In this document: positions 1 to 11,340 of the stretch, one piece after another
Numbering within the stretch: the stretch's first letter is position 1
How the letters are laid out: every line of letters starts with the position of its first letter
Origin: Phoronis australis
Taxonomy: Eukaryota > Phoronida > Phoronidae
Direction: 5' to 3'
DNA: 26,779 bases
Assembly (NCBI GenBank): GCA_002633005.1
Contig: NMRA01000069.1
Location: 767,297 to 794,075 of the forward strand
Translations under genes and position numbers: made by a program
The notes under the pieces: generated by a model
Databases searched by the model: none
Told to the model about the DNA's origin: nothing
What the model saw: the letters and a program-made list of their open reading frames with translations, nothing else

Positions 1-62
1 CCTCCCCCCCCACCATCCATACCTCCTCTTGGGTTAGTCAACATCTCTACACTGTGTCTTAC

Positions 63-357
63 CTTGTACTTTACGCAGCATGCCAGTCAGCTGCTGCATA
101 AAATTGTTCAGTGCTGCCATCTGATGCTGCATTTTTGTTGCCAAGCCTTCCATTCCCGTCGGTGATACCGTCTGCGTGCTGTTGACTTGGGGCCACACAT
201 TTGTGACATTCTGCAATCCTTGAGTGATCCCATCCAACGGGTTCTGCAAATGCTCGTTAAATTGTTGCCAAAAATCATCGATTCCTGCAGCAAGAGTAAT
301 GTTGATCAGAAGAACACAAAAACACAGTTTGAATATTGATACTCTTGCAACCGCCAT
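63..357 (-). CDS. Leader exon of a secreted protein (partial gene)
   Basis: The ATG at 357 opens a hydrophobic leader, MAVARVSIFKLCFCVLLINI, followed by TLAAG, a good signal peptide with cleavage near residue 25. The reading frame continues open upstream to about 420 but with no ATG, so 357 is the natural start. The mature part (about 73 residues) is rich in Q, N and M, has two N-glycosylation sequons (NVT, NST) and ends in an amphipathic, probably helical stretch (LATKMQHQMAALNNFMQQL). The exon ends at 63 with AG|GTAAGA, a strong donor in phase 1. Remaining exons must lie left of the window. The layout (leader, short stalk, phase-1 donor) matches the exon at 15903-16269, so a related modular secreted protein such as a lectin is possible, but no domain is visible here. 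No family is recognised. Confidence 0.65.
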
Positions 358-377
358 GATGTTCTTGTCCCACTTGG

Positions 378-403
378 TCTGTGTGTGTTTGTGTGTGTGT
401 TTG
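378..403. repeat. TG/CA microsatellite
   Basis: Two short GT runs separated by a TTT interruption lie just upstream of the start codon of the secreted-protein exon, in its probable 5' UTR. On the transcript strand they read as interrupted CA repeats. Confidence 0.7.
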
Positions 404-446
404 TTGACTTCAACTTCCAAGCTGTTGTAGTTGGTTGTGCTTCCCG

Positions 447-458
447 TTATTTATCCAG
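447..458 (-). promoter_or_regulatory. Possible TATA-like element
   Basis: On the minus strand the sequence reads GGATAAATAACG about 95 nt upstream of the ATG at 357. Spacing and composition suit a TATA box for the secreted-protein leader exon. The match is not exact (ATAAATAA), and AT-rich background makes chance plausible. Confidence 0.25.
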
Positions 459-1484
459 TTACGCAAGACCAAACCCCGGATCTAGCTGCTTATCTCACTG
501 TTTAGATCGGTCAACATAAGTGTCTTCCGGCCAATCCAAGTGTCTTCCAGGATATGTCACTGAACCCCTGGATCATTACACAACTGGGTCATACTTGGCG
601 TAGAGTTATTTGACACACTTTGTGCACTTAAAATAAAACCAAAAATTTTGTTCTGTAGTGTTTTCGCTCGTTGTGCCATGAGAAGCGTACAGTTGTACGC
701 GTTTTAGCTCACAAAGCGACACCAGTTAGCAGGACATTATGACAAGAACTAGATATCCAGAAATGTACCAGGTGGAGCCCCCAACTATTCTTAGCAAATG
801 AAGACACCCACATGTTTGTAAATTGCAGAACCCAATAGGGTCAACAACTAACTTACCATCAGTTACACTGTGGTCATGTAACACTTAACCACAATTATTA
901 CAAAATTCTGTGGTCTTTTTATCATATTTTTACTGTAGCAGGATCTTAAGGACCTCTGTTATTCATAAGTGGTTGCTGTATATTAAAGCTTATCTCAAGT
1001 AGTCATGTTTTTCATAGTGTCTTTATTGAAAAACAATAAACCAGTCCCTATTCTCCAACACCCATTCCCATGTTTGTGATTTGCACAGCGTATTTTGCAT
1101 ATTTGTTGCATGATAGGCCAATAGCTTTGAAGTAAAAGCACTAGTATATACTTTGAAAATACACCATGCAAGTCTCAAACATGAAGTTGGGTGTTCGAGG
1201 ATAGGGTCTGGGTTAGAGGTTGTGTTATATTTGTATTATAAGTTTAGGGATTAGTGTTTTGGAAATGGAAGGGAGAGGTGATTTATTATTTGGGCAGTCT
1301 GGCAAGGTACACATCATTTGTTACTGTGTGGCTGCTTCTGGGTGAGAAATATACTTCATACTGAGGCAATCTTCATCAAAAATTGAAGATTTTCTGAACC
1401 TTGGTTAAGAGTTCCAGCAGATGAAAATTGTCTGCAAAGTCTGCAAAAAAAATGCGGTTGCCTCAGTGTATGCCATAGATTATA

Positions 1485-1674
1485 CAGAAAAATTTAAGTC
1501 AAATACTGCAGTCTGCTTAATTGAGTTAGTGACACCGCATCCGTCTCTCACGGACTTCAGGTTGGCTGATGGTGTTGTTATCGCTCTGGCCAATAGTATG
1601 CATTTTAACCAGACGACGTGGCAACATCCCTAATTCAAGTAAGCAGATTCCAGTATTTGACTTAAATTTTTCTG
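1485..1674. mobile_element. Fold-back MITE-like element, about 41-bp inverted ends
   Basis: The left end begins CAGAAAAATTTAAGTCAAAT and the right end finishes with its near-perfect inverse, ATTTGACTTAAATTTTTCTG. The inverted arms are about 41 bp with a few mismatches, enclosing about 108 bp. The total of 190 bp, with no transposase, fits a non-autonomous DNA transposon. No clear target-site duplication is visible, so the superfamily is not assigned. A spurious 70-codon open frame (from 1421) runs through it. Confidence 0.7.
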
Positions 1675-3725
1675 ACTGTGTTTTGTTTCCTCAACTACAT
1701 GTCTCAAACCTTTAATGCTTTTGCCATAGACTATGTTTTTCAAAACCAGAAATGCACAACCTATGAGATATACTAAGTTATTGGTTTGCAAAATGTTTGG
1801 GTAAATTTCTCTTTTGTAAGATCTCTTCGACAATGAGTCGAAAACCCGGAGTGCGTAAAACCCTGCATTCATATCATTTTACTGTATAACGGTGATAAAA
1901 TACAAATCATATGAGTTTTAGCAAGTTTTTTGCTGATATTTATTACCTTCGACTTCATCTGCAGTGAAATTTTTCCAATTTAGGTTGCAGTGAGGCGGAA
2001 AAGCATCATTCCCCAAAGTTTTTCTCAAAAGGATACATAACATCCAAATGTAACGCTTTACCAGTCTCAGCTACACCATCAAAATAATTGGAAGACAATG
2101 TAACCATTCACAACAATGCTTTAAGAAAATTGAGAAAAGGTAATTTTGGCAATTATTTTTTCGGAAATTAATGATTTTGTGGTAATTCAATTTGTAAACC
2201 GCTCCCGGTGATTACGTAGGGTGCGTCTTCAAGGTGACCTTCAGGATCGTACTGACATATCATTAGAACATGCAAAGTATTTAGGAGTGACACTTATTAG
2301 AACAAACTAATGTGATATATTTCCGTTTTATACTGGGCTGGTAGTGAAGTAATGATATAGGCGTTGTATGGAAACCAGCTGAATGTTTGCTAGTCAATTC
2401 ACTGGACTGTTAATGTTAAATGTGATTTACATACTGAAGTAACTGTTTCACATTTTAGTGATGTATTAACAAGTAACAATGGTACCACTCGTATGACCTA
2501 TTACATTATATAAAGTTTCTGTACTTCACAGTTCATATTGGAACTTGTCAGAATTCAGAAAAAAAGGCGAAATTATTTTTGTTCATTATGAAAGCATTTT
2601 CATGACCATTTGGTTTAAAATTCAAGCGCAAACGCTAATTTCCTGAAAAAGATGCTATCAACAAAGAATGTCAAATTATCATTGCTAGAGGTACAGTTCA
2701 CTCCAAAGAACTCAGTTGAAATGACCTGGGATTCCCAGCCGTCACATCTGAACAGAACTCTAGTTCGTGGTCAGAGTAGTCTTCCGTCATGACTTGGAAT
2801 TAAGGGGAGCCCAAGTTGAAAACTTGTGAGATGGCTTAGCCATTCATCTGTAATTAGAATTTGCCTCCATGATAGTCATACCGGTCATTTTTGTTCTTAA
2901 AAAAATTAGGGTAAAATCTACAATTTAGGACACAATATAGCGAACAACTGAAATTTTGTTTCACATTTTCCATGCTACAAATGGTTGCGATAAATTCAAT
3001 GCATTTTCATGTTTGAAGTTTTGTACCTCAACTACTGTCGGGTAAAGTTTTGAAAAATTGTTAGCTTACAACATGATGTTAGAAGCCCTCGAAAAATCAA
3101 GAAAGGGCTTTTTGTGCAGTTGTTTGTTTCTGTAATTGGTCACATTTTACCATAACCATCATAATGGGGAAACGGCATTTTGTCTGTTCACCTTTATCAG
3201 GTTCTGTGTGGTGCTTAGTCAGTACTAAGGGTGCCATGATTAAGCAAATTGTTATCAAATCCCAACAGTTGCAAGAACAACCGATTTTGATATGGATGTC
3301 CCAATATCCATTTCGATTTCATTCTTAGTTCCAATTTTCACCGGTAAATGTCTTTCAAAGTCACAGCTTATTTGTTTCTCTTGAGATATTGAACAAATTA
3401 AAAGCTCGGGATCGTTCACTCGTCGGAATCTTGTCGTATTTAATACTTATCCATGTCCACAACAGGGAATATTGAGAGTGCTCAACGAGCGCAGTTGTCA
3501 ACAGAACATGTTGTAATTGTCTGAGGAAAAACTTAAAGTGAAAAAAATGAAAGTTTTTCACTCTTTGGAAATTGTTTTTCATGCTGAAATTTCTAAAATT
3601 TGTATGAGTGGCAAGTTTACTTATATTTGAGAAAATTGAAAATAAGCAAATCAAATTCTTCGTTAAACAACTGGATTGAACTTGAACAGGAATTCCTACA
3701 AATGTGAGTTGTCTTAATCCTGTGC

Positions 3726-3929
3726 AAATGAAGGTGATATTCAAGTGCAGGTGATATTCAAATGAAGGTGATATCCAAATGAAGGTGATATCCAAATGAA
3801 GGTGATATTCAAATGAAGGTGATATTCAAATGAAGGTGATATTCAAATGAATGTGATGTACAAATGGACGTGATGTACAAATGGACGTGATATTCAAATG
3901 AATGTGATATTCAAATGAACGTGATATTC
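3726..3929. repeat. Minisatellite, 17-bp unit x 12
   Basis: Twelve tandem copies of a 17-bp unit close to AAATGAAGGTGATATTC fill exactly 204 bp. Variant positions include T/C in the tail (ATATTC or ATATCC) and a group of middle-right copies reading GACGTGATGTAC. The array ends 20 bp before the CENPK exon at 3950, so the short pyrimidine tract TCTTCTCTTTGTAG directly follows it. Confidence 0.95.
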
Positions 3930-3949
3930 AAAATATCTTCTCTTTGTAG

Positions 3950-6900
3950 CATTACCGCAAGATCCGACCATTCTGTACGAGTTGTTGAAGGATGACTTGA
4001 GCCAATCCATTCGACAACTGCAATTCACATTAGCTGCTGTGCGGTCCCAAAAGAGGGAGCTGAAGGAGAGGATTGATCGGTGAGGAACTCAGTCACTGGT
4101 TACCACAGTAACCCTATTTAAAGTGGCATTTGGCACACTTCTATAATAAATCAATCTATGTAGTTTTCAAAGAAGTTTACAAATTCCTTCTGGCATTGTT
4201 AAAGTTTTGGGGAAAGCCCAAAAAGAAACCTGATAAAACAATTTGAAAATTGATCAGAAATTTTTGTTTCAAAATTTTTTCCAATATTTAGAGAAAACGT
4301 ATTGCTAACTTTTTTAAAAGCAACTGTTACTTAAACAGCATACTTTGATAGCGGACATGTAGTAGAATACCGTAGTACAGGACACATGATTTTAATTGTT
4401 TGTTCATCTCAGCAGTCACTGACACTACAAACCTGGAAACGGAAGTTGAAACAAATCGTTGTAGTTCACACATACAATGACGTGATGGTAATTCTGAATT
4501 GATGTATCATTGGTAAAATCTCGAATCAGCTACCTAATTTGTTATGTTTCCGGTTTTGCAGTGGTTGACTAGTAGTCATCATGACGAACTGCTAACGAAA
4601 TGCACAAAATTGTGCTTTTCAGGTATTCAAAATTTCCTGTCCCATTTTAAAAGTTTGCACTCATTAAGTTAGGTGTTCTTCACTTAGTGATTGGTTTTAT
4701 AACATTGTTATTAAATCTACAACTTCACGTTTGAACTTGAAATCAAAAGTTTGAACTGGAATTTAAGTTTGTATGGAGGGGTTATCAAATGAATGTGGTT
4801 TAGGTTTTGTACTGCAGCTCAAAAACAATTTTTTATATGTTGTCCATGCTTCATTCAAAAACAGTTTCGTGCCCGACGTTGGATGTCGAGGCCTGGTGTT
4901 CATTCAGTGCATCATATTATAATTGAAACGTCAGAGCTGTGTTCGCTTGATAGTCTGAATTTCATTTTTCAGTGAGAAAGAATTCCTTTCTGAGCACCAA
5001 CAGATAAAGGCCGCCTTGGAGCAGAAAATCTCTGAGTCGGTAAATCACCAGTTTCGCGTCAACGAAAGTGGGTATGTGTCCACTCCTATCATCGTGAGAT
5101 TGCTATGTTTTAATAACATTGTGTGTGGTGAATAGTGGCTACTGTAACGTTACTAGTGGCGAGTTACGCGTACCTTGACTACTGTTGTATTTGTTTGTAA
5201 TCGTCGTTTGTGTAAAGTATCGAGAGACCAAGAGCACTGCATTGTGATATAACTCCAGGCTACTTTGACCTCTGTGATTCGGATGGCGACTGCTAGGGAA
5301 CGGAATAAAGATGAAAACGGAAGACAGTGATAAATGTTTTGTATATTTTGTTTAACAATGCAACTTTCCAAACATGGGATGTAATGAACAAATAAGGGAA
5401 TAGTCAGACTCATCGAGTACATTTAGAGAGGACATAGGCGGATCCAGGGGGTCAAGGGGGTTCAGACCCCCATTTTCCCTTGATGTTAGTGATATTAAAT
5501 CTAGAATCATCAAATTGTTGGCTTGGACCCCTCTTTTAAAAAAGTCCTTGATCCAACCCCTTTCCTTTTAAATAACCTGGATCCGAACATGGAAGATAAA
5601 GTTGAGCTTGGCCGATTTATGCACGGGTATTTGCACTGTATGCGGAGAGGGCATCTTCACGTGACCAAACTCAGAAGACATGCGCAACAGCATTAAAATG
5701 AGCTCGTCTGGTGGTTAACAGATGGCAGTGAAAACTGAGTGCACAAGTAGGCAACAATTAGTTTCTGTTACAATGTTAAAAAATTTCTTTTTTTACCTCA
5801 GGTTCAAAAAAGAACTTAATGAGAAGACTTCAAAGGCCAAAGCCTATTTGAGACAAGTGGCAAAATGGCTGGTAAGCATTGTGTATTTTGATTCTACTGT
5901 TGAATCTGTTACAACAAGCCCTCGTAGGAAATTTCTGTTTGTTGTAGCCAAAGTGCATTGTAAACTAAGAAAGTTGTTAACTAATGGTTCTGTGGATTTG
6001 TGGAGTGGGACATTATTAACAAACGAACATAAAACAGGCTCGTTGTAATACTGATTGACTGTAGTGATATCAGGCTTGTTGTAATACTGATTGACTGTAG
6101 TGATATCAGGCTTGTTGTAATACTGATTGACAGTAGTGATATCAGGCTTGTTGTAATACTGATTGACTGTAGTGATATCAGGCTCGTTGTAATACTGATT
6201 GACAGTAGTGATATCAGGCTCGTTGTAATACTGATTGACAGTAGTGATATCAGGCTCGTTGTAATACTGATTGACAGTAGTGATATTTGCTCGATTTTCA
6301 TTGCTCTAGAGATGATGTTTTTCGTCACATGAGCCAACGAAAGGCAGATTGGTATAAAGTTTTTTTTCATGCTTCCTATTTTTAGAAAGTACCGTATAAT
6401 AATTGAGCTCATTGAAGGGATCTGCTAAACTAAGTATCTCATTTGGCAAAACTTTATCTGGTCAAGTAACACATCCTCTGTGTTACTTGACAAACGAAGT
6501 CAGAAATACGACGTGCTATTTGGCTTGTGTTGTTAATCAATCTTGGTTGTTTTTCATGATCTTCCAGCTGCAGTTTGTGACACAGCACTATCCCCCACCC
6601 ACGGCTGAGCAGACGGCAAAGTGGAGAAGACGGGTAAATAGAAAATATGGAATCCACCTTTAGTTGGTTTTGATGGATTGCCAACTGCCTTACCTTAAGT
6701 GTTGTGTAATTTTTAGCTGTTTTTATCTGAATTTATTGTTCCAAAATATTGGCAGTATTTTTAATTGGCATGCATTACAATACTGTACTTGACTATTTTG
6801 TTGAATTGGTGATGCCCAGATTTTGTCGAAGATGCCTTAGGTATGGCTCTGGATGACTGCTTGTCTGAGTGACTAGCCCCCCTCCTTGTTCTCGAAAAAA

Positions 6901-9007
6901 ATCTGGGTACCGCCTCTTAGTCTCCTGTTTGACGCAACAGTCAATGAACTGTTTTGTAGATATATATAGCATTCTTATTGCAAGTTAGCATCAATATTTG
7001 CAATCATCACACTCGTGGGATAGTTGGATTAAATTATTCAGATTGATTTGTACAGTATATGTCAAAAGTATTCTGACAAAATGAGCCGTAATTCCCTGTC
7101 TTGATGACTGTGCAGAAGCTAAATTCATTGTCAGAGGAGTCTTCTCTTGTGACTGAGAATAACTAAAGGCGATTCAACAGGAAAGATACTAGTAACAATG
7201 GCGTCTAAGCCATCGTGTGATTAGAATTTTTGTCGTTATCAAAGTCATTATCAGTGATCACTTTAGCTATAATTTGCTGTTATTATGGGGACACAGTATA
7301 TTTGCCTGATTACTTTTGTCCTGTACTGAATTTTAAAACCTCTGTTGTTATAGATATTGCAGATTGAATTTCTTGTTGAATTTCCCAGATTGAAGTTTGT
7401 TTTCTGATTTTAGAATCCACAAGAGGCAGGCGACGAAATTAGCCCCATGGAGTATGTTCCATTGGAAAATATACTGGAGGTAAGATCTTTATGAATGTCG
7501 TTTCACGAGTTAAGCAAGGTTTTTTAGACTAGTTTGCGGATATTATTTTGCATATTTTGTGCAGTGATCGACAATAATGTTAGCTTTTGAAAACTATATT
7601 GTACACTGTTTTGGTCAATCCTATCCAGAGAACAAGATATTGTTTTATGCAGCCAAACCAAGTTCCAAAATCCGACCAAAAAAAGCATAGCTGGTTCTTG
7701 TCTCTATTTTTTGTAAATCATGTCGGTGGCACGGTATTTGTTTAATTGCTCATTTTCTTATGAAAAGAAAATCCACTCAATACAAGCAAAAATAATGCAG
7801 GGCCTGTTTTGGTACTCACCGCTTAAGGATTCATGGTGTTTCAAACCTTGCTTAGGTGCCTTATGCTGCTTTTCGAAAAAAGACCAGACCTTGGGTTAAT
7901 TGATATGGGTGGGTGTTTTTCAGTTGTTTTAGCCGATGACCACAGGTCTCAAACTGGGTCAGGCAGAGATCATAACCTGCTATACTTTTTCTTGGACTTA
8001 TCTGTAAATATTGTTCAACTTTAACGATGTTGAGAACGAATATCATGTTATTTCTCTACTTGTCTTTCCAACAAAAATCACGCAAGGTTTAAGGGGAAGT
8101 TGTTTCTAAGTTTTTGCTATGTGAAGGTGTTCTACGCTGGATGCTTGTTTGCAAACATAAGCTGTACAATTTGTAGCTTTGAAGGATATTGAAAGTTACC
8201 TCTGACTGACCCAGTCACAAACTGTGGTATGCAAGATGAAACATAATGCTTTTATGCATGGGCTTTTTTAACAGTTGTAATATCCAATAATTCCTCGTTC
8301 AAGCCCTTCTCGGTCGTGGCCTTCAGGTTAGGCAATTCAGCTCCCTTGCATACTCACAAAACACTCAACTTTCACTTGCCTGATTTTGCAAGATCTTTCT
8401 TTAAACTTGGTCCACGGAACAGAATTTTTTTCAGCTTGTCTCTACTATATCGAGAAAACCTTTATTTTGACCATAGGAATAATATAAAAGAAATGGTACT
8501 TCTGAAGATCGCATTCATGTTCATAATGGTATACATGAACCATAGCAGTTGGTTGTGATGTGTTCGCTAAAGTTATTAAAGCGAAATGTGAGACGATGGT
8601 TGTTGTGTTGTTCTCGCCAAAGCTGCTGTAGGTTTAAAGCTATCTGACATTGGTTTTCGCATTTTACTCACCGAAGCTTTAAACTAATTGCAAATTTAAA
8701 GTAAAATATCTGACATTGGTTGTCATATAGCAATCGCTGAATGTGCCTCAAATTCAAAGTAAAACATCTGACGCTTGTATGCGCTGTATATCTTAATAAA
8801 TATCTTAAAAAATACCTGTTGTACAGAAATATTGTTTTTGTTTTGCAGGAGTTGATGAACAAGGTGATCGAATCTCCACATGACCCGTACATCGCGGTCG
8901 AGCGAGGTCACTGGCCACCATATATAGAACTATTGTTGAGAGTCGGCATCGCGCTGAAACACCCAGAAACAGACAATAAAATTAAAATGACCCCGTACCA
9001 CTACTGA
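3950..9007 (+). CDS. CENPK: Centromere protein K, six 3' exons (N-terminus not found)
   Basis: Exons: 3950-4079, 4973-5071, 5802-5871, 6568-6633, 7414-7479 and 8849-9007 (stop TGA 9005-9007). All have GT-AG borders and phases that join without a break (incoming phase 1, then 2, 2, 0, 0, 0), giving about 195 residues. The last exon is diagnostic: ESPHDPYIAVERGHWPPYIE, then LLLRVGIALKHPE, closely resembles the C-terminus of vertebrate CENP-K (PHDPY, WPPYVELLLRNGIALRHPE). The first two exons encode a charged coiled coil (KRELKERIDREKEFLSEHQQ) matching its central helix. CENP-K acts with CENP-H, CENP-I and CENP-M in the constitutive centromere-associated network that supports kinetochore assembly. 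Human CENP-K has 269 residues, so roughly 70-80 N-terminal residues are missing and at least one upstream exon ending in phase 1 must exist. Recognition is confident; only the 5' end is unresolved. Confidence 0.93.
5437..5586. mobile_element. Fold-back MITE-like element (GGCGGATCCAGG ends)
   Basis: The left end GGCGGATCCAGGGGGTCAAG and the right end CTTGATCC...CCTGGATCCG are inverse to each other, enclosing GC-rich then AT-rich sequence over about 150 bp. There is no coding capacity. It lies in the CENPK intron between the exons at 4973 and 5802. GGCGGATCC-type ends are common on non-autonomous DNA transposons of marine animals (recalled, not searched). Confidence 0.6.
6035..6286. repeat. Minisatellite, 36-bp unit x 7
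   Basis: Seven tandem copies of a 36-bp unit (CAGGCTYGTTGTAATACTGA then TTGACWGTAGTGATAT) occupy exactly 252 bp, differing at two sites (C/T and T/A). It lies in the CENPK intron between the exons at 5802 and 6568. Because 36 is divisible by three, the minus strand reads as an open 12-residue repeat rich in Ser, Ile, Thr and Leu, which is an artefact of the repeat. Confidence 0.97.
7480..8587. other. CENPK intron sequence, left part of the last intron
   Basis: AT-rich intronic sequence between the donor at 7480 and the degenerate repeat. Two overlapping short open frames near 7833-8046 and one at 8316-8558 show no similarity, no splice context and no repeat structure, and are treated as chance. 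Confidence 0.6.
8588..8790. repeat. Degenerate tandem repeat, about 58-67 bp unit, 3-4 copies
   Basis: The phrases TATCTGACATTGGTT, TCGCTGAA or TCACCGAAG, and TTYAAAGTAAAAYATCTGAC recur three to four times with drift in spacing. The array lies in the last CENPK intron and ends about 60 bp before the acceptor of the final exon. Confidence 0.6.
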
Positions 9008-9303
9008 GGATAGGTCAAGTTGAGGTGAAGCTGTCGTGTGTTGTTGATAAGAGTTCTTATCTTGTTGCACGCATCCAGTACGTGTCGGAGATAATAGGAC
9101 AAACTATCGTTGCCCTGACATGTTGGCATATTTTTACCGCAAAACTGACTCTTCGTTATGGCAAAATTCTTATTATTGATGAGCGTTGCCACCATGTTAA
9201 CTCATCGGTGAATTCCTTGTTATTCGCTATCGTGAGGTTGAATCGTGCTGGAGCTTTCCTGTCATGGCGGGGGAATTCTAGGTCATATTATGCGATTAAT
9301 TTT

Positions 9304-9361
9304 TGGCATTTTGTGACGCTACCCGATCCTTGTTGTGAGTACTAGAGGAATTAGTGCGCAA
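9304..9361 (+). repeat. Dispersed direct repeat, copy 1
   Basis: About 55 bp ending GAGGAATTAGTGCGCAA recurs at 9597-9651 in the same orientation with scattered substitutions. The shared core is TTTTGTGAYGYTACC...GAGTAC(T/C)AGAGGAATTAGTGCGCAA. It lies just downstream of the CENPK stop, in probable 3' UTR or intergenic DNA. Confidence 0.75.
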
Positions 9362-9596
9362 GCATTTTCTAGATATGTTGCTGGCCTTCAAAGATGTTTA
9401 TCCAGGTATTTAAGGTTAATTGTCTTCGATTTCAAATACAAAATATTGAGAATTTTACTTTATGGTGGTTGTCTAAACATGTTACCTTGAATCGGCTTCA
9501 CTCAGTCCACTCAAAACTCGACAAATTACTGCATGTGAGCTAATATATACATATGCACTTATGTGCACAGTGAATTATTGGTCATATTGTACTTTA

Positions 9597-9651
9597 GGTG
9601 TTTTGTGATGTTACCAATCCTTTTTGTGAGTACCAGAGGAATTAGTGCGCA
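9597..9651 (+). repeat. Dispersed direct repeat, copy 2
   Basis: Second copy of the 9304-9361 repeat. The two copies are about 290 bp apart and diverge sharply after GTGCGCAA, so this looks like an old segmental or repeat-derived duplication. Confidence 0.75.
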
Positions 9652-11254
9652 ATTCATGTATGTACACAGTGACTATCCCAAGTCACACACACCATAACAC
9701 ATCTGAACACTCAAGAGTTTATTACTCATTGATCAAAAGCTGTGTTAAAGTCTGGTGACAGGTGAGCTCTGCTTCACTAAATACTGGCATCCATGTGTCC
9801 TTGATAAAAGTTCAGCAAATTTAATGAAACCAATGTTGTGCTCTAAACTGAACAATCTTCATTGTCAACAGAATTTCTTCACCCCCTTTATCTGTAATTC
9901 AACCTCCAGCATTTGTCATGCAAGAATGCATAAGAGTTGAGGTGATTAGACATTCATGTTCTAAAATAAACATTTGGTTGTCCAATGGTTGCTTTATTGT
10001 GAATGATTCTTTATAAAGTTCCACAGGACTTGTGAATAAACAATAACCATGTATCCTGTTCAGTAGGACAACAGTAACAATACTTTAACCAACATATTGC
10101 TGACTCGGCTTAACTTCTTGCTAAAAACCAAGTAAAGTGCATCTTAAAAACAATAAAATTCTCAGTATGATGCATGTCATACTCCAAAACGGCAACGTTT
10201 ATATCTGGGAGATTCCACTTCAGGCCAATTTTATGCTCAAGATGGAATCCACCAGCCTATTTAGAAACGGGCATGCTTAGTCCTCATATGTTGATGTTTG
10301 CCACTGACGTCACGATGGAGACCCTATCAAAACTGAATTGCGAAACTTCCTAAACGTACACTTAACTGTGTTATGGAGAGTCCACCAAAAGCTGTTGGCT
10401 GCTTCATTTTACTGCTAATGCACCAATGGTGTGTCCTTGGAGAAATAAATTCATTATTTAACTCTGGCACTTTCCCACTGTGTAATAAACTGGATTTTGT
10501 GTTTTGGAGTAGATGGTCTTTCCGCATAGTTGTTTCGTTTTTATGATCAATTATATTTTTGACATCCGCTCCAGCAAAGCATTTTAAACACTTCCTAAAG
10601 CATTTCGGAGCACAGAGCATAACGCATAGTATTTTAAGTTTCATATGAATCCAAACAGCCATTTTTAAAATGTTTCGAAGTTAGCCTAATTTGGACATTT
10701 TTCTATCGCTCTACTTAAGAACTTATTTCAGATTTCAGCTTAAACATTAATAACAAATGAAATTTTGTCATGATATGGTTACCGTTCTTTTGTTATAATG
10801 TACCTTAATTCCTTTTGATAAATTTATTATCAAAAAGACTTTATCATGTCACCCACTCAATTGCAACTTCAAGTGGTTAAAGTAAAAAATCAACTTCTGC
10901 AGTCTTTCTGCTTTCAATGTACGCTTTAAACCTTTGGAGCTTTGATACTGTATTAAAAACACAGACTTGTCGATAAGTACATAACCTTAACAAGCTCTCT
11001 GCAGGCAAAACCCAGCCTTAGTATGCTTTTAAAGGTTGTGTTCACAAATGAACCCAGCAGGTTCACTCTCCATCCAGTCGTGCCAAAGAAAGTTGCTTTC
11101 CCTCCAGTAGACCATATAGTCTTCTCTGTTTGAATACTTGCGCCTACCCTCTCTGCCGAACCAGTTTCTGTAGTCCAAGGGGCGGCCCGATGTCTCCCAC
11201 ACCCAGTTTCCCTCTCTCCGATGGTCTGTTAACCCAGTGTGAAAACCGCGAGGG

Positions 11255-11340
11255 CTGAACGAGGCACCTGTAAGCCGTTAAATAAATGAAATGAAATTGG
11301 GTTATCACTGTAACGAGGTGCCTGTAATAAGCCATTAAAT
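11255..11340 (+). repeat. Possible SINE tail with a duplicated unit
   Basis: The motif CGAGGCACCTGTAAGCCGTT with AAATAAATGAAATGAAAT is repeated imperfectly about 55 bp later as CGAGGTGCCTGTAATAAGCC with ATTAAAT. The upstream 100 bp is GC-richer than its surroundings. A short retroposon tail with (TGAAA)n is a reasonable guess, but no A or B box was seen. Confidence 0.35.

Larger units (their letters stand above)
421..3725. other. Gene-poor stretch between secreted leader exon and CENPK exons
   Basis: Apart from the fold-back element at 1485-1674, nothing here could be assigned. Open frames are short and lack convincing splice sites or similarity. The N-terminal exons of CENPK would be expected here, or left of the window if the minus-strand gene lies inside a CENPK intron. 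No exon with the required phase-1 donor was found. Confidence 0.5.

Noticed and set aside
34-420. Extending the first secreted protein upstream to position 420
   Set aside because: The upstream frame has no ATG; its apparent start is TTG and the signal peptide fits the ATG at 357.
1421-1633. 70-codon plus-strand frame with CxxC motifs
   Set aside because: Most of it lies in the fold-back element at 1485-1674; no gene structure.
2619-2698. Plus-strand frame with a segment resembling part of the CENP-K N-terminal half
   Set aside because: The possible donor after it is phase 0, while the next CENPK exon needs phase 1. The acceptor is poor and the resemblance is only a few residues.
3361-3795. 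144-codon minus-strand open frame
   Set aside because: It starts in the 17-bp minisatellite, has no domain similarity and is AT-rich chance sequence.
5981-6412. 143-codon minus-strand protein of Ser/Ile/Thr/Leu repeats
   Set aside because: It is the minisatellite at 6035-6286 read on the wrong strand, inside a CENPK intron.
10305-10312. Perfect CRE palindrome TGACGTCA
   Set aside because: No transcript start is supported nearby; a single 8-bp match can be chance.
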